From an uncultured Parasphingopyxis sp. (lineage in GTDB: Bacteria; Pseudomonadota; Alphaproteobacteria; Sphingomonadales; Sphingomonadaceae): a stretch of DNA of 64,000 bases. Made by a program: the position numbers and the translations under genes. The DNA lies in contig CAMYKP010000006.1 in the NCBI GenBank assembly GCA_947259005.1, positions 1 through 64,000 of the forward strand, given 5' to 3'. Below are positions 34,401-42,631 of this stretch, one piece after another; position 1 is the first letter of the stretch; each line of letters starts with the position of its first letter. The notes beneath the pieces were generated by a model, which was not told where the DNA came from, made no database searches, and saw nothing but the letters and a program-made list of their open reading frames with translations.

Positions 34401-37400
34401 CCATCGAGCCCACCGAACGACGGGCCGGTATTGCCGCCGTCGCCACCAAATCCGTCGGTTGAAACAAGCACTGTCCCGGCGGTGATCGTCGAACTGCCGT
34501 CAAGATCAAAGGTTGCGCTTCCTCCGAACCCGTTTCCGCCGCTGCCGGCATCGGCTCCGTCTCCGAAACCGCCATCGCCGCCGGTTCCGGTCGAGGCGAC
34601 GGTCAGTGTGTTGGTAATAGCGAGGGTGCCGGCGATCGCATTGAATGTTGCTGCGCCGCCGATGCCGTTTCCGCCATTTCCGGCGCCGATTCCCAAATCG
34701 CCATCACCGAACCCGCCGGCACCGCCAAAGCCATTGGCGGATATAGTCAGATTGGTGACTGTTGCCGACCCGCCGCTCAGGTTGAATGTAACGGTACCGC
34801 CTGTGCCGTCGCCGCCGCTTGCGCCCGGATCCGCCGGCAATGCAAAGGGCATATAGTCGAACTCACGCGATGAAGCAGGAGCGAGATTGGAAACAGCAAT
34901 TATTTCACCGCCGCCCGGGCCGCCCGTGCCATCGGCGCCGATCCTGAAATCGCTCGCGCTGAAAGTCCCGCTGATCAGGTCGAAAATGACCTGGCCGCCG
35001 ATTCCCACACCGCCCATGCCTACCGGTTCGATCCCACCGCCTTCGACATCGAACTGCACCGAGCCGTCCGAATTGGCGTCAACACTGGCGAGATCCATCG
35101 TCCCGGAATTCTGGACGCGGTAGGTTATGGTGCCGCCGCTACCGAAGCCGCGATTGACCAGATCGGTTGGATCGGAATTGGAATTTCCGATCCCGCTGGT
35201 ATCGACGAAGCTTGAACCGCCCAAGCGGATTGTTCCGCCATCGGCGTCGAAAAGCACGGAGCCGCCAAGACCCGTCGCGCCGTCACTTGCATTGGTTGCA
35301 TTGGCACCGGCGCTGATTGCAGAAAAACCGTCAGCGCTGATCTGGCCGCTATTGGTTGCGGTGAATGTTATCGCGCCGCCAGCGGCCCCATCGGCAGGAT
35401 TTCCTCCGCCGAATTCTCCGAGAAACGAGGATGCGTCTGCGAAAAGGTTGTCGAGGGTCAGGGTTGCATTGTCGACCAAGACGTCGATCCCGCCGGCCTG
35501 GTTCTCGACGCCCAGATTGCCGCCCATCGCAAAGGTTGAAAGGTCCAGACTGTTCCCGATGTCGAGCAAACCGGCGTTGCGCACCGTCAGGCTGATGGCG
35601 CCAGCCGTTGCGGCGGAAGTCTGTCCTTCAGTTCCCGCGTTCATCGTGAGGTTGCTGGCAACGTTGAGGGTGGCGCCGTCGACGAGCAGTGTTGCCGTGC
35701 CGCCATTGGCCAAACCGTCGCGCGCCGCTCCGGCGGTATCATAGGATGTTGCGGCATTGGAAAAGGTCTGCAGCGTCAGAAATCCGATGTCGTGCGTGCC
35801 ACCGGTGAAATTCGCCGAAATCGTTCCCGCAGATGCATCATTGCTGACCTCGGCAGTGGAAGATCCCGAAGTCGCCGTAGCGGACGTGTCGAGTGCGAGT
35901 TGCGTCGCAGTCAGCGAGCCGCCGGATATGTTGAGGTTTATCGTGCCGCCGACGGAGTCACCGCCGATTTGGGGCTGCAGGTTGTTTGGACCGATCACGG
36001 CTCTCGCCGCTACACTTGCCGACATGATTCCGGTATCGATCGCGGAGGATGGACCCGAAAGGGATATATCGATCGTGCCGCCCGTGGCAGTGCCTGCGCT
36101 GTTTAAGCCAAGGCCTGCTGTAGCATTCACGAGCAGGTTTATACTGCCCGCGCTGAGCAGGCCACCATCGCTGATATCGAGCGTAATGCTGCCTCCGGTA
36201 ACATCTTCGCCATCCGAGCCCGGCGTCAAATCGATCGCGCCCACGGCACTGGCATCGACCGTGAAGCGTCCGCCAATCACGATCCGTCCAAAGGCGTCGC
36301 TATCCAGCGAATTGCGGTCCACCATCACGTTGACCGTCGGAGCACGCAGCGTAACATCTCCGCCGATATCGACGCTGCCGCCCAAAGTGCCGCCAAAGTT
36401 GATCCCGGTCCCTGACACCAATGTGAGATCGGAATTGCTCACAATGCCGCCTGCGCCTTCATGGGTGGCGTCAATGAATCCGCTTGCCTGAACCAACAGA
36501 CTGGAATCGAATTCCGGGGTCAGAAAATCGATGCTTCCGGCAAAGGCAGTAACGGGGTTGGCATCGATAACTGCGACTGGATCGTCAGGCGCTCCGCTGA
36601 CGGAAACATTGTAGCCGGCGCTGAGAATGATCTGGCCGTTGGCCACATCGGCGCTGACCGCCGGTTCATACCCGACCATGCCATTGATGAGCATCGTGAT
36701 GGCGTCATTCTTGGGAATAGCGACCATGTAGATCGCCTGGGCGTCCGGATTTGCCGGAATGTCCGGATCGCCCGGATTTTCGCCGTCCATTGCGGGAGTA
36801 GGATTGCTGGCCGCTCCTGTTGTCTGGCCCGATTCACCATGCACAATGCCGTTTGGATCGGTCGTGCCGACGCTGACGGCAATATCGAACAGGCCGGTGT
36901 TAATCGTGATATCAGCCTGTTCCGCGGCCACATAGGCAACCGAACCGTTGGCATCGACCAGTCCGTTCACCTCGATCCGGGGTGCGACAAGGGCAACATA
37001 GCTGCCATTGTTCGAGGCATCGATTGCCGCGTTGGCGTTATTCCTTTCTTCGATAATGATCGAAGATGAGCTTCCCGCTGCACCCCGGAACCGGATTTCC
37101 CCGCCCGGTCCGAACAAGCCTCCGCTTACGTCAATCTCATTGGTCGTGAGGACGAGGCTGCCGACATCGAACTGGCCGGTTGAGCCGATCACGATGCCGC
37201 CGGGGCTGTAAAACCAGACATTGTCGTTGCTCAGCACCCTTCCGTCGAAGCGGATGGCGCGGCTTTGATCGACCGGAATGATGCGATTGAGAACAGTATG
37301 ATCGTTCAGGCCGGTGAAGAATATGGTGCGGCCGTCCGGCAGGAAGGAAATGTCGCCGCCGCCAACGGCTGTGTCGAACAAGGTCCAGTCGATGATCGCT

Positions 37401-37834
37401 TCGGCGGTATTGACCGTTATCGTATCCAGAAGCGCGCTTTGGACGACAGTGCCGGACCCTGACGTGAATACAGGCGTGCCCTGCCCGGAAGCCGTTGCCG
37501 GCGTCGCATATGGCGTGTTGACGGGCGCAAATCCCTGCGGCGAGGTTTGCGCTGCATTTTCGACAACCATCGTCCCCGGTGCGGCATGGGGAATATTCTC
37601 GGCGATCATCATGACCGGAGCGGTCTGAGGGATATTCTCCGCTACCATCATGTTCGGAACGCGCATTTGCGACTGGTTTTCGACGATCATGCCGTTCGCA
37701 CCGGCCATCTGGGCATGGGCGGGAGCGACGACACCGATCGAACCTATCAAGGCCGCCAATGCGCAACCGCCGCAAAACGCCGCCTTGGCGGTGCGTCTGG
37801 ATTGGCGGGTCGCGGGTCCGATGCCGGTCGTCAT
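28415..37834 (-). CDS. Giant two-partner-secretion exoprotein (TpsA, filamentous haemagglutinin-type adhesin)
   Basis: A 3139-residue predicted surface or secreted beta-helical protein. An extended basic N-terminus leads to a signal peptide ending near GVVAPAHAQ. The TPS secretion domain follows (about residues 120-330) with the haemagglutination-activity pattern: DGRTIFFTGLNDHTVLNRI, RVLSNDNVWFYSPGGIVIG. The body is repetitive, Gly/Ala/Asp/Thr-rich beta-helix-like sequence. Residues about 990-1490 are dense in GGDGGxGG repeats, and a tract of about 20 Pro lies near 3050 before an acidic tail with LLEEEIEEKP. Its transporter is encoded 34 bases upstream. The ATG at 37834 follows AGAGGA at good spacing; in-frame ATGs further upstream overlap the transporter gene. 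Adhesion or biofilm function is inference from the family. Confidence 0.9.
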   Translation of the reverse strand: MTTGIGPATRQSRRTAKAAFCGGCALAALIGSIGVVAPAHAQMAGANGMIVENQSQMRVPNMMVAENIPQTAPVMMIAENIPHAAPGTMVVENAAQTSPQGFAPVNTPYATPATASGQGTPVFTSGSGTVVQSALLDTITVNTAEAIIDWTLFDTAVGGGDISFLPDGRTIFFTGLNDHTVLNRIIPVDQSRAIRFDGRVLSNDNVWFYSPGGIVIGSTGQFDVGSLVLTTNEIDVSGGLFGPGGEIRFRGAAGSSSSIIIEERNNANAAIDASNNGSYVALVAPRIEVNGLVDANGSVAYVAAEQADITINTGLFDIAVSVGTTDPNGIVHGESGQTTGAASNPTPAMDGENPGDPDIPANPDAQAIYMVAIPKNDAITMLINGMVGYEPAVSADVANGQIILSAGYNVSVSGAPDDPVAVIDANPVTAFAGSIDFLTPEFDSSLLVQASGFIDATHEGAGGIVSNSDLTLVSGTGINFGGTLGGSVDIGGDVTLRAPTVNVMVDRNSLDSDAFGRIVIGGRFTVDASAVGAIDLTPGSDGEDVTGGSITLDISDGGLLSAGSINLLVNATAGLGLNSAGTATGGTIDISLSGPSSAIDTGIMSASVAARAVIGPNNLQPQIGGDSVGGTINLNISGGSLTATQLALDTSATATSGSSTAEVSNDASAGTISANFTGGTHDIGFLTLQTFSNAATSYDTAGAARDGLANGGTATLLVDGATLNVASNLTMNAGTEGQTSAATAGAISLTVRNAGLLDIGNSLDLSTFAMGGNLGVENQAGGIDVLVDNATLTLDNLFADASSFLGEFGGGNPADGAAGGAITFTATNSGQISADGFSAISAGANATNASDGATGLGGSVLFDADGGTIRLGGSSFVDTSGIGNSNSDPTDLVNRGFGSGGTITYRVQNSGTMDLASVDANSDGSVQFDVEGGGIEPVGMGGVGIGGQVIFDLISGTFSASDFRIGADGTGGPGGGEIIAVSNLAPASSREFDYMPFALPADPGASGGDGTGGTVTFNLSGGSATVTNLTISANGFGGAGGFGDGDLGIGAGNGGNGIGGAATFNAIAGTLAITNTLTVASTGTGGDGGFGDGADAGSGGNGFGGSATFDLDGSSTITAGTVLVSTDGFGGDGGNTGPSFGGLDGGPGGSGGNGTGGDAVFNNTSGTLTFGTLTAQSIGTGGDGGGNFGVSVGEAVDDGGDGGDGTGGTATINLNQDDLTDPVYTVEANGIGGSGGSGLNGGDGGNAFGGTAALNVNNAQVQLDDPTVRAIATGGDGGFSDGIGGNGGNGGSAMGGAARIEVSGLNGAIPISFIILESDGTGGDGGSGGATAFGVGGTAGNGGSGGDGSGGSSELVARTGGTMTITNAGFVVSSTGLGGTGGAGGDIDMIGGGIAGDGGDGGDGIGGSPTLLAQGGTITANDIALSGTGTGGDGGTGGTDLVVQIGADGNGGDGVGGNPVIEVQEGSPGIITLGATTMLANGTGGSGTIGGVSFGGRIDIIDTSTDPAGLITMDSLTAQALLNPNDVTSGFFLTANSGPIAIAGDVDITVGGNAEFAFDGDGQMTVGGNMTVTSAASILLSHSNNNAPTNSLDIVGTFTAAALGDFNAMAGTQIVSGDVTDIRAEGNAFAADLTAFGRIDLSAGQDAMLGNGAVTGGPLAVIQIDAGSDNDPTNPLYDPQYNATITGTVSSTGNVRVFAGGNAIFQGGSVTGADNRVEVQTGDDIVVESGATVRAGLNPNIAPNPLTPFSDQAILNLNAGGLALSLISPILTPISSIIVAGTIEATNTAVVLNADGIDGLGGTITASSISADINNAPSNAVIAAIGQSDDNGLLSADCLEGNVCLGTIGADNRIEIGQSGVPIRAVIEGGAVAADTILISTRIDMVIGTDGIASTFDGSSEVLIESTEGNVELRDASISSDLVQISAANGSLLGTGTLTSTNDVGITVAQDIFATAIIADGQLTTVADVGGAPESSYSVPGSIDVGTFSQGVGDANIDAGGDISFGQVNVAAGNDIILLALGGDVFLGGTSGATDISIFGINVEIGSIAADNGIDITADNGILGGDAIAGGAIALAAGGGVAVGSFDAGTQLSIDASDIDFTSLISGDIMTLIANSGTVSGGDVDGGLGLTITAAGDIAVDTASSGGDADVDAGGTLSADQFDASGMATLLAGADIDIGSLTAGTGIDAVASGELTVDDADTGADIAFTADRITAGSLLANGAIALSSTNATTVTDAQADLAVTIDASSIAFGTLAGESVALTAADAITGTALTTGDTASDNDVSIVSGASVTVGSINAGDDVTILADGAIGVTTISGGFVDLKSGAVLIVDMVDALRLDATASVLNFGDIAITSNGLATSGSAALTATAGAITFDTLDAAEDVALSATGDIGFATVNAGGTVTADSGGSMAFTDISGEAIDLTATVMISGTSLATPTNTAIANDIVLDAGGIIDVTTVAASGDVVMTAGGTLAVDTLSGQFLTVAAVQAVNLDIVSGLGLDVTGSSITFSEAEIAASALAGSGSVNLVSTSGNINFGSITAADSIMIDSASSVFASSLDAGDALTITAGGSIVAGDLIAGTMLTADSADSLEVDTVAAGGDTALRSANGAVVVSSDIAVTGDLIASGAAILLNAANDLSVTNTRATNGDIDIITGGALTVAQAQSVGDINLTSTGDSVTAGNLQAGLATVAPASFGPVVSPFGSVVGSPGPGDITISGATDVVIADNTISTNGLFIAANGLIDIQALATGVLIETASADMDIGSTGQLGTSDLTQDILIASAGGNAMILGGPAATGAFSLDADEFDRIFSGGNLTISASAISGTGPSLIINDLTVQVASGAGGPQDGAIGLGSTLTLLTEGSMRVDGALSLVGADADTVLEMIADQEIRLNAEGGNIAVVDDNDELAGRLNLSAQSIVAATDAAAADIDGATVADADLRLGDSDGINLDDGFFQAGGISFTVDTGLFIQNSAVGTDFPDRRGFAVGDSGVAIASATGSTVAIIANGIQRLGSGTVVTGIDMIAETTISTGFAGDSTINGCLIANPASCAPPPPPPPPPPPPPPPPPPPNTPEIPDDPVQDLLEEEIEEKPVVEQPATPLIETVEIFSNREGPLIDDPVTGSGNDDLWIRRPVGGGNDD
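33370..34850 (-). repeat. Glycine-rich degenerate repeat region in the giant exoprotein
   Basis: About 500 codons alternate GGDGGxG(G/D)-type loops with short FN(x)GGT strands. DNA copies are degenerate rather than exact. The antisense strand reads as a false Pro-rich ORF. The region probably forms an extended rod with Gly-rich loops, possibly calcium- or water-binding. Confidence 0.6.
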
Positions 37835-37868
37835 CTGTATTCCTCTGGCTTTCCTTTGGCTCATCATG

Positions 37869-39620
37869 TCAGCGTGCAAAGCGCAGCAAAAGCGACAGAA
37901 GCAGTCGCGGACTGGGCGTGCTGGTCTGGAAGTTCGTCCGGCTTAACGGGATTGCGAAGGTCGCATCTACACGTGCGCGGTCGCCCCAGTTGGCACGCAG
38001 GCCGACGCCAGTGGAGTATAACTCGTCGCTTCCGGTTCCGCCCAGCGCAACAGGGTCTTCATTGTCGACCCATGCCGCATCGAAAAATCCATAGGGCTGC
38101 AACGCCCAGCTATCCCGGCTGCGCGGGAGGCCGCTGCCATACCGAAGTTCGTAGCGAAAACCGAAGCCCCGGTCCCCGATCACCGATCCCGGATCGAAGC
38201 CGCGCCCGACCGTGTAGTTGCCACCGGAAAATTCTTCGTAGGAGAGCAGCGGATCGCTGGTCCATTGCAGCCGGGGTTCGATGACAAAGGCCAGATTCGG
38301 TGTCGGCCTCAGTTCGGCGAGGCCGTCGATGCGGATGACAGTGGCTTCAGCCTTGCCGGCTGCGCGGGTTTGCGGAACCCCGTTGGCCGGAAAGCCAGCA
38401 TCGGTCGCATCGAAGATGTCGAGGCCCTGCCGCACTTCTCCGGCGATGCCGAACCGCCAGCGTGGTTCCGCTGCGCTATAGCCACCCACGCCATCGATGC
38501 TGCGCCGGTCGGTCGTCATCAGCGCGGCCCTTGCATAGGCGACCCGCAGCTTGTCCCGGTTCAGCGCGGCGCCTCCAAAGCGCACATCCTGATCGATAAA
38601 ATCGAAGCCGGCCGTACCGACAAGACTGGTCGCCTGGTCGAGAATGAACGGGTAGCTCAGGTTGAAGCCAGTCACGAGCGTCTGCGTGTCGAACGGACTG
38701 ACACCGCCAACGGTCGGGTCGTTCCAGGCATAGGTGAATGCGCCGCCAAGCCGCAGCCCATTGTCGCCGATCGCAAAACTGTGGCTGGCATTGACGACAA
38801 GCTGCTCGTTGAAATCGGCGCTGGAAAAGACCGCAAGGGTCGTGCTGTCGCCCAGACCGGTCACATCGTTTATCTGCGCGCGGATCTGTCCGCCAAAACG
38901 GCCCGTCGAGCGTGATGCGTAGTTCTGGACATTGCCTTCGATGACGAATGGCGTCCGTTCGACGCGAACATCGCCGATTACTTCGCCCGGCGTACCTTCT
39001 GCAGGGCGCAGGGTCAGGCGCGTCTCGAACCCGGGCAGGTTGCGGGCCAGCAGGAGGCTGCGCTCGGCTTCGCGTTGATTGAAAACAACCATCTCGCTCA
39101 ACGGACGCAAATAGCGGGCGATGAGATTTTCCGAGTTTCCGGCGTCTCCGCGCACCTGAATGCGCGACATTCTCGCCATCAGCACGTCGAAGCGGACAAT
39201 CCCGTCATCGCCTATCTGCTGCGGCGGAACCTGCACTGCGGCAAGATAGCCTTCGGATCGCAGTATCGATGCGGCCCGGTCACGAATTTCGCATACGATT
39301 GCGATCGGAACGTCCTGCCCGATATAGTCGGCATAGGCCGGACGGAGCCGGTCAGCGGAAATCCCGACCAGGTTGGCAAAAACCGCGTCGTTGAGCTGGA
39401 AACGGATATTCGCGAAACGCGGCTGCGCCAAAGGGCAGGGGGCTCGTTCAATACCGCCTTCAACTTCCAGCCTGCCCGGCGGTTGATCGGTGCCGGGGGT
39501 CAGTCGGTCCGGCTGGATTTCTTCGCGGGTGGGTGTCGGCCCCGCCTGGGCGATGGCTGCGCCGGGTATCGCTACGGCAAGGCCCGCCAGTGCAAAAAAT
39601 CCAAATACTCGCAGTGACAC
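37869..39620 (-). CDS. TpsB/FhaC-type two-partner-secretion outer-membrane transporter (ShlB/FhaC/HecB family)
   Basis: A 583-residue outer-membrane protein that secretes the adjacent TpsA. The signal peptide ends near AIPGAAIAQA. A POTRA pair spans about residues 65-210 (RFDVLMARMSRIQVRGDAGN typical of POTRA 2). A 16-strand-type barrel then holds the loop-6-like VGRGFDPGSVIGDRGFGF with the conserved RG and DRG elements, and the chain ends in RLLLSLLLRFAR. The start is GTG at 39620 with GGGGGAG seven bases before it. It is directly upstream of the giant exoprotein, the normal tpsB-tpsA order. Confidence 0.93.
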   Translation of the reverse strand: MSLRVFGFFALAGLAVAIPGAAIAQAGPTPTREEIQPDRLTPGTDQPPGRLEVEGGIERAPCPLAQPRFANIRFQLNDAVFANLVGISADRLRPAYADYIGQDVPIAIVCEIRDRAASILRSEGYLAAVQVPPQQIGDDGIVRFDVLMARMSRIQVRGDAGNSENLIARYLRPLSEMVVFNQREAERSLLLARNLPGFETRLTLRPAEGTPGEVIGDVRVERTPFVIEGNVQNYASRSTGRFGGQIRAQINDVTGLGDSTTLAVFSSADFNEQLVVNASHSFAIGDNGLRLGGAFTYAWNDPTVGGVSPFDTQTLVTGFNLSYPFILDQATSLVGTAGFDFIDQDVRFGGAALNRDKLRVAYARAALMTTDRRSIDGVGGYSAAEPRWRFGIAGEVRQGLDIFDATDAGFPANGVPQTRAAGKAEATVIRIDGLAELRPTPNLAFVIEPRLQWTSDPLLSYEEFSGGNYTVGRGFDPGSVIGDRGFGFRYELRYGSGLPRSRDSWALQPYGFFDAAWVDNEDPVALGGTGSDELYSTGVGLRANWGDRARVDATFAIPLSRTNFQTSTPSPRLLLSLLLRFAR

Positions 39621-39654
39621 GCTGCACTCCCCCGCAGACCAGCGCCTCCGTACC

Positions 39655-39673
39655 TATTCCACGAACTGGAATA
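39655..39673. promoter_or_regulatory. Perfect 7-bp inverted repeat upstream of tpsB
   Basis: TATTCCA (39655-39661), spacer CGAAC, TGGAATA (39667-39673), 35 bases upstream of the tpsB GTG. The size and place suit an operator for a dimeric regulator. No regulator gene is adjacent. Confidence 0.35.
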
Positions 39674-39813
39674 TCTGGTGGTCGCTATTTATTCCCTCGG
39701 CGCATCTATAGCCCCGATATTAAATCCGTACCGGCGTTAACCACCTTTGCGACCAAACAAGGTGATAAGACTCCAACCGGCTCCGTCATCAATGCTGTCC
39801 GTGAAGCCTAGCG

Positions 39814-39848
39814 AGCCGGGAATGGCGCTGCAACGCCGTTTCCCGGCT
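39814..39848 (-). terminator. Strong GC-rich hairpin at the end of the CHAT-cyclase-FecR operon
   Basis: AGCCGGGAATGGCG (39814-39827), loop CTGCAA, CGCCGTTTCCCGGCT (39834-39848) form a stem of about 14 bp with one bulge, overlapping the stop codon of the FecR-like gene. No T-run follows on either strand, so it may be a factor-dependent terminator or an mRNA-stabilising hairpin. Confidence 0.45.
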
Positions 39849-40566
39849 AGTCCCTCACTATTAGCGCAGTCTGCGGATTGACCGTCATTGCCTCCAGCTG
39901 CCCGTCGCATTCGTTGGACAGAAAGGCTCCGCCCACCGCCACCGCATCATCCGCTTCAACATCCACTGGCACGAATTCAAGATGCGCATGAGATGTGCTG
40001 CCGTCGATCACCACGGTATAGGTGCCGCCGGTCAAAGCGAGGCCTGTAGGCCAGGCCGCAGAATGTTCGCCCACCGCCATGGAGACGGTCATGCTTTCCC
40101 CGTCGGCGACGCGAGTGACAACGACCTCCGCGTCAATCGAGGCATTGCCGCGCCAAAGTTCGACCGGCTGCCCATCGACTACGCAAAAGGCGCCGCTTTC
40201 TATGATGTTGACCTGCCAGGGTGTGCGAACAAGAGCATTGGGGCCACGGCTCACACCCGTACGTGCTGTGCCATTCCGTCCACTTGTGGTGACGCCGCCG
40301 GCTGCGGTCCGCAACGGCCCGTCAACGCGAAAACGGCCCGGACCGTTAAACTGCCGGGTTCCGCTACTAGTCAGCACTGTCACCCGATCGCCTGCACTCA
40401 GGCGCAGGGTTTGTGTATCGCCGAGTCGCGAGCCGCGCGGGAATTCTCGCGCAATTGAGCCGGATGACCGGGTTACAAGGACATCCGCCAATGCTGCGCT
40501 GCCCGTCGATGCAAGGGCGATCCCCATAATCGCGTAAAGCGCTGATTTATTTGCCTTGAAAAACAT
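39847..40566 (-). CDS. FecR-like secreted protein of the CHAT/CHASE2 locus
   Basis: A 239-residue exported protein. A signal peptide (about residues 1-27, ending near GSAALA) is followed by a FecR-like segment: VTRSSGSIAREFPRG, LSAGDRVTVLTSSGTRQ, FNGPGRFRVDG. The C-terminal half has VVDGQPVELWRG and a beta-rich TYTVVIDGSTSHAHLEF region. The product resembles small FecR-domain periplasmic proteins, but it lacks a membrane anchor for sigma-factor signalling and no sigma gene is present. The start overlaps the end of the cyclase gene by 20 bases, so the two are cotranslated. Function unknown; a periplasmic sensor or partner of the CHAT protein and cyclase is plausible. Confidence 0.6.
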   Translation of the reverse strand: MFFKANKSALYAIMGIALASTGSAALADVLVTRSSGSIAREFPRGSRLGDTQTLRLSAGDRVTVLTSSGTRQFNGPGRFRVDGPLRTAAGGVTTSGRNGTARTGVSRGPNALVRTPWQVNIIESGAFCVVDGQPVELWRGNASIDAEVVVTRVADGESMTVSMAVGEHSAAWPTGLALTGGTYTVVIDGSTSHAHLEFVPVDVEADDAVAVGGAFLSNECDGQLEAMTVNPQTALIVRD

Positions 40567-42595
40567 AACTGCCTCCTGGTTCCGTAGTGATCAGGCGTTT
40601 CGCCAAATTTTGCAATGCCTTGTCGTCGGGGTTTTCAGCCGCCAACTCGGCAATCTTCTCGCGGGCCTGTTCATTCCCTTTTTCAAATTCCTGATACAGC
40701 TTATCCAGCATTGGAGCTGAACCTGCCGTGATTTCGAGCACAGGTTCGTAGATTTTGACCGGCGTGGCCCTGCCAGAGAGCGTTACGCGGCCCAAACAGC
40801 GGAATTCGGCCTTTGTCACCGTTTCGATGGCTTCATAGCTGGCCAGCATGACCGTATCGGTCTGTTTGTTGGCGCTTTCGAGGCGCGCCGCGGTATTCAT
40901 CGCATCGCCAAGCGCCGTATACTGGATGCGCTCCGCACCGCCGAAATTGCCGACAATCGCCTCTCCATAATGGAGACCCACCCGGGTACAGCCAATGGGC
41001 GGGACACCTTCAGGCACATTTTCGCGAAATTTCTCCCCGAAATGCCACATGGCTATGCCGCACTGGGCTGCGCGGTCGGCATCGTCAGGCCGGGCAATCG
41101 GTGCGCCCCAAAAGGCAACGACGGCATCGCCGACAAATTTATCGATCGTGCCGCCATATTCGAGAACGATCTCACTCATCTTGTCGAGATAGTTGTTCAG
41201 CAGCTGGGCAACCATCTCCGGCTCAATCGCGTGACTGAGCTTTGTAAAGCCTTCGAGATCCGTGAAGACGGCGTAGATTGCCCGTTTCTCTCCGCGCAGG
41301 GACAGGCGCTCGGGATCGGCAACGATTTGCGCGGCGACATCGGCGGGCAGATATTTGTTGAGCGCGCCCTGCACATATTGACGCTGCTCCGCCCCCACAG
41401 ATCTGGCGGCTGCGCCGATGGTCGTAAAGGCGATGATCCATCCGGCTATACCGCCGAACACCGGCAAATTCTGGGTGTCCACGCCTGACCGATGGAGCGT
41501 GAAGGGGATGATAATCAGGCAGCCGGCCTGGATCAGGATCAGCAGCGCGAGTTTCCACAAGCGAAAGTCGCTGAGGCTGGTCAATGCACCGCCGATAATG
41601 ACGAGGATTGCCATGGCCCAGAGCGCCCAGCCGGGTATCGGCGTCATCATCACGCCATCGAGCATCTGGGCAAGCAGATGGGCATGCACCTCGACACCGG
41701 GCAGGGTTGTCAGTGTCGTTCCGCCTTCGGCAGCCTGTTCGCCCGTGACCGAGCCGGTAATGCGCGACAATGGCGTTTCAAACCGGTCCCTGTCCTGCAG
41801 GTCGGTGCCGATCAGCACGTACCGGCCGGTTACGAAATCCGCCATGCCCGCTGCCGTTTCCGGATCGGCGAAAAAATCGATGGGCAGCATCGTGAAAACC
41901 GCTCCGCCTTCGTAGAGCGGACGGCGATAGACGATGCTGCCGCGATGATCGCGATAGGCGTCATTTCCGGGGGACAGCGCGTTGGCGAGCAGGGGCGGAA
42001 TATTGCGTGGCTGTTCGGGCCAGCTGCGGTTCACATTGTCCTGTCCGGTCTGCAGGAACACACTGGCGGTATCGATGGCGTCCGTATCGACACTTTCGAA
42101 AAAGGCCTGCCGGAAATCTTCCTGGCGCGGCTGAATCTCCAGCGGGTTGTTCTCCATGCTGACAAAGGCGAGATAGGTGGGCGTCGTCATGCCGCGCAGG
42201 GCTTCGGCCAGAATTTCGTCATTGGGGGTGGGCTGGTCGATCAGGATATCGACGCCGATCGCCAGAGGGTTCAGCGCATCGATATTCGTCATCGCCCGGG
42301 CAAGGATGTCCCGGTCGAGCGGTGACCGGATGCCCGTGTCGAACAGCGTATTCTCGTCATAGACGATGATGACGATCCGATCGTCTTCCTCGACCTGCTC
42401 CATGGCATAGCTGGCCCGGACATCGAACAGCACCCGCTCAATCTCGTCGGTAAAGGGCATGGCCCAGCTGAAGCGCGCGATAAGCAGGGCAAGGATCAGC
42501 AACAGGAGGCTGGCGCTCAATCTGAGCGGGCCCACCTCGCGCCGTGCACGGCGCATTCGCGTCCAAAAAGGGCTTTCTGCGTCGCTACTATCCAT
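40547..42595 (-). CDS. CHASE2-domain membrane adenylate cyclase (class III)
   Basis: A 682-residue sensor cyclase. One helix (about 27-46) leads into a periplasmic CHASE2 domain (about 48-320, DIDALNPLAIGVDILIDQP-like core). Three helices follow (about 325-395), then a cytosolic class III catalytic domain (about 435-615). Catalytic features visible: metal Asp in VFTDLEGF and in VGDAVVAFWGAP, Lys in TIDKFVGD and Asp in GDAMNTAARLE, which together favour ATP over GTP. Asn and Arg of the last motif are the transition-state residues. A short C-terminal tail follows. It should make cAMP in response to an envelope signal. It lies between a secreted CHAT protein gene (36 bases upstream) and a FecR-like gene (20-base overlap). 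Confidence 0.93.
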   Translation of the reverse strand: MDSSDAESPFWTRMRRARREVGPLRLSASLLLLILALLIARFSWAMPFTDEIERVLFDVRASYAMEQVEEDDRIVIIVYDENTLFDTGIRSPLDRDILARAMTNIDALNPLAIGVDILIDQPTPNDEILAEALRGMTTPTYLAFVSMENNPLEIQPRQEDFRQAFFESVDTDAIDTASVFLQTGQDNVNRSWPEQPRNIPPLLANALSPGNDAYRDHRGSIVYRRPLYEGGAVFTMLPIDFFADPETAAGMADFVTGRYVLIGTDLQDRDRFETPLSRITGSVTGEQAAEGGTTLTTLPGVEVHAHLLAQMLDGVMMTPIPGWALWAMAILVIIGGALTSLSDFRLWKLALLILIQAGCLIIIPFTLHRSGVDTQNLPVFGGIAGWIIAFTTIGAAARSVGAEQRQYVQGALNKYLPADVAAQIVADPERLSLRGEKRAIYAVFTDLEGFTKLSHAIEPEMVAQLLNNYLDKMSEIVLEYGGTIDKFVGDAVVAFWGAPIARPDDADRAAQCGIAMWHFGEKFRENVPEGVPPIGCTRVGLHYGEAIVGNFGGAERIQYTALGDAMNTAARLESANKQTDTVMLASYEAIETVTKAEFRCLGRVTLSGRATPVKIYEPVLEITAGSAPMLDKLYQEFEKGNEQAREKIAELAAENPDDKALQNLAKRLITTEPGGSYVFQGK

Positions 42596-42631
42596 GATCG
42601 ACTATACTATTCATGAGGTGCTTGCGGCGCA

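Noticed and set aside
33462-34856. Pro-rich plus-strand ORF inside the giant exoprotein gene
   Set aside because: It is the complement of GGDGG repeats; the low-complexity PPxPP pattern is an artefact of antisense reading.
39621-39846. Small RNA or tRNA gene between tpsB and the FecR-like gene
   Set aside because: No cloverleaf or CCA end; only the 7-bp inverted repeat and the terminator-like hairpin are visible.
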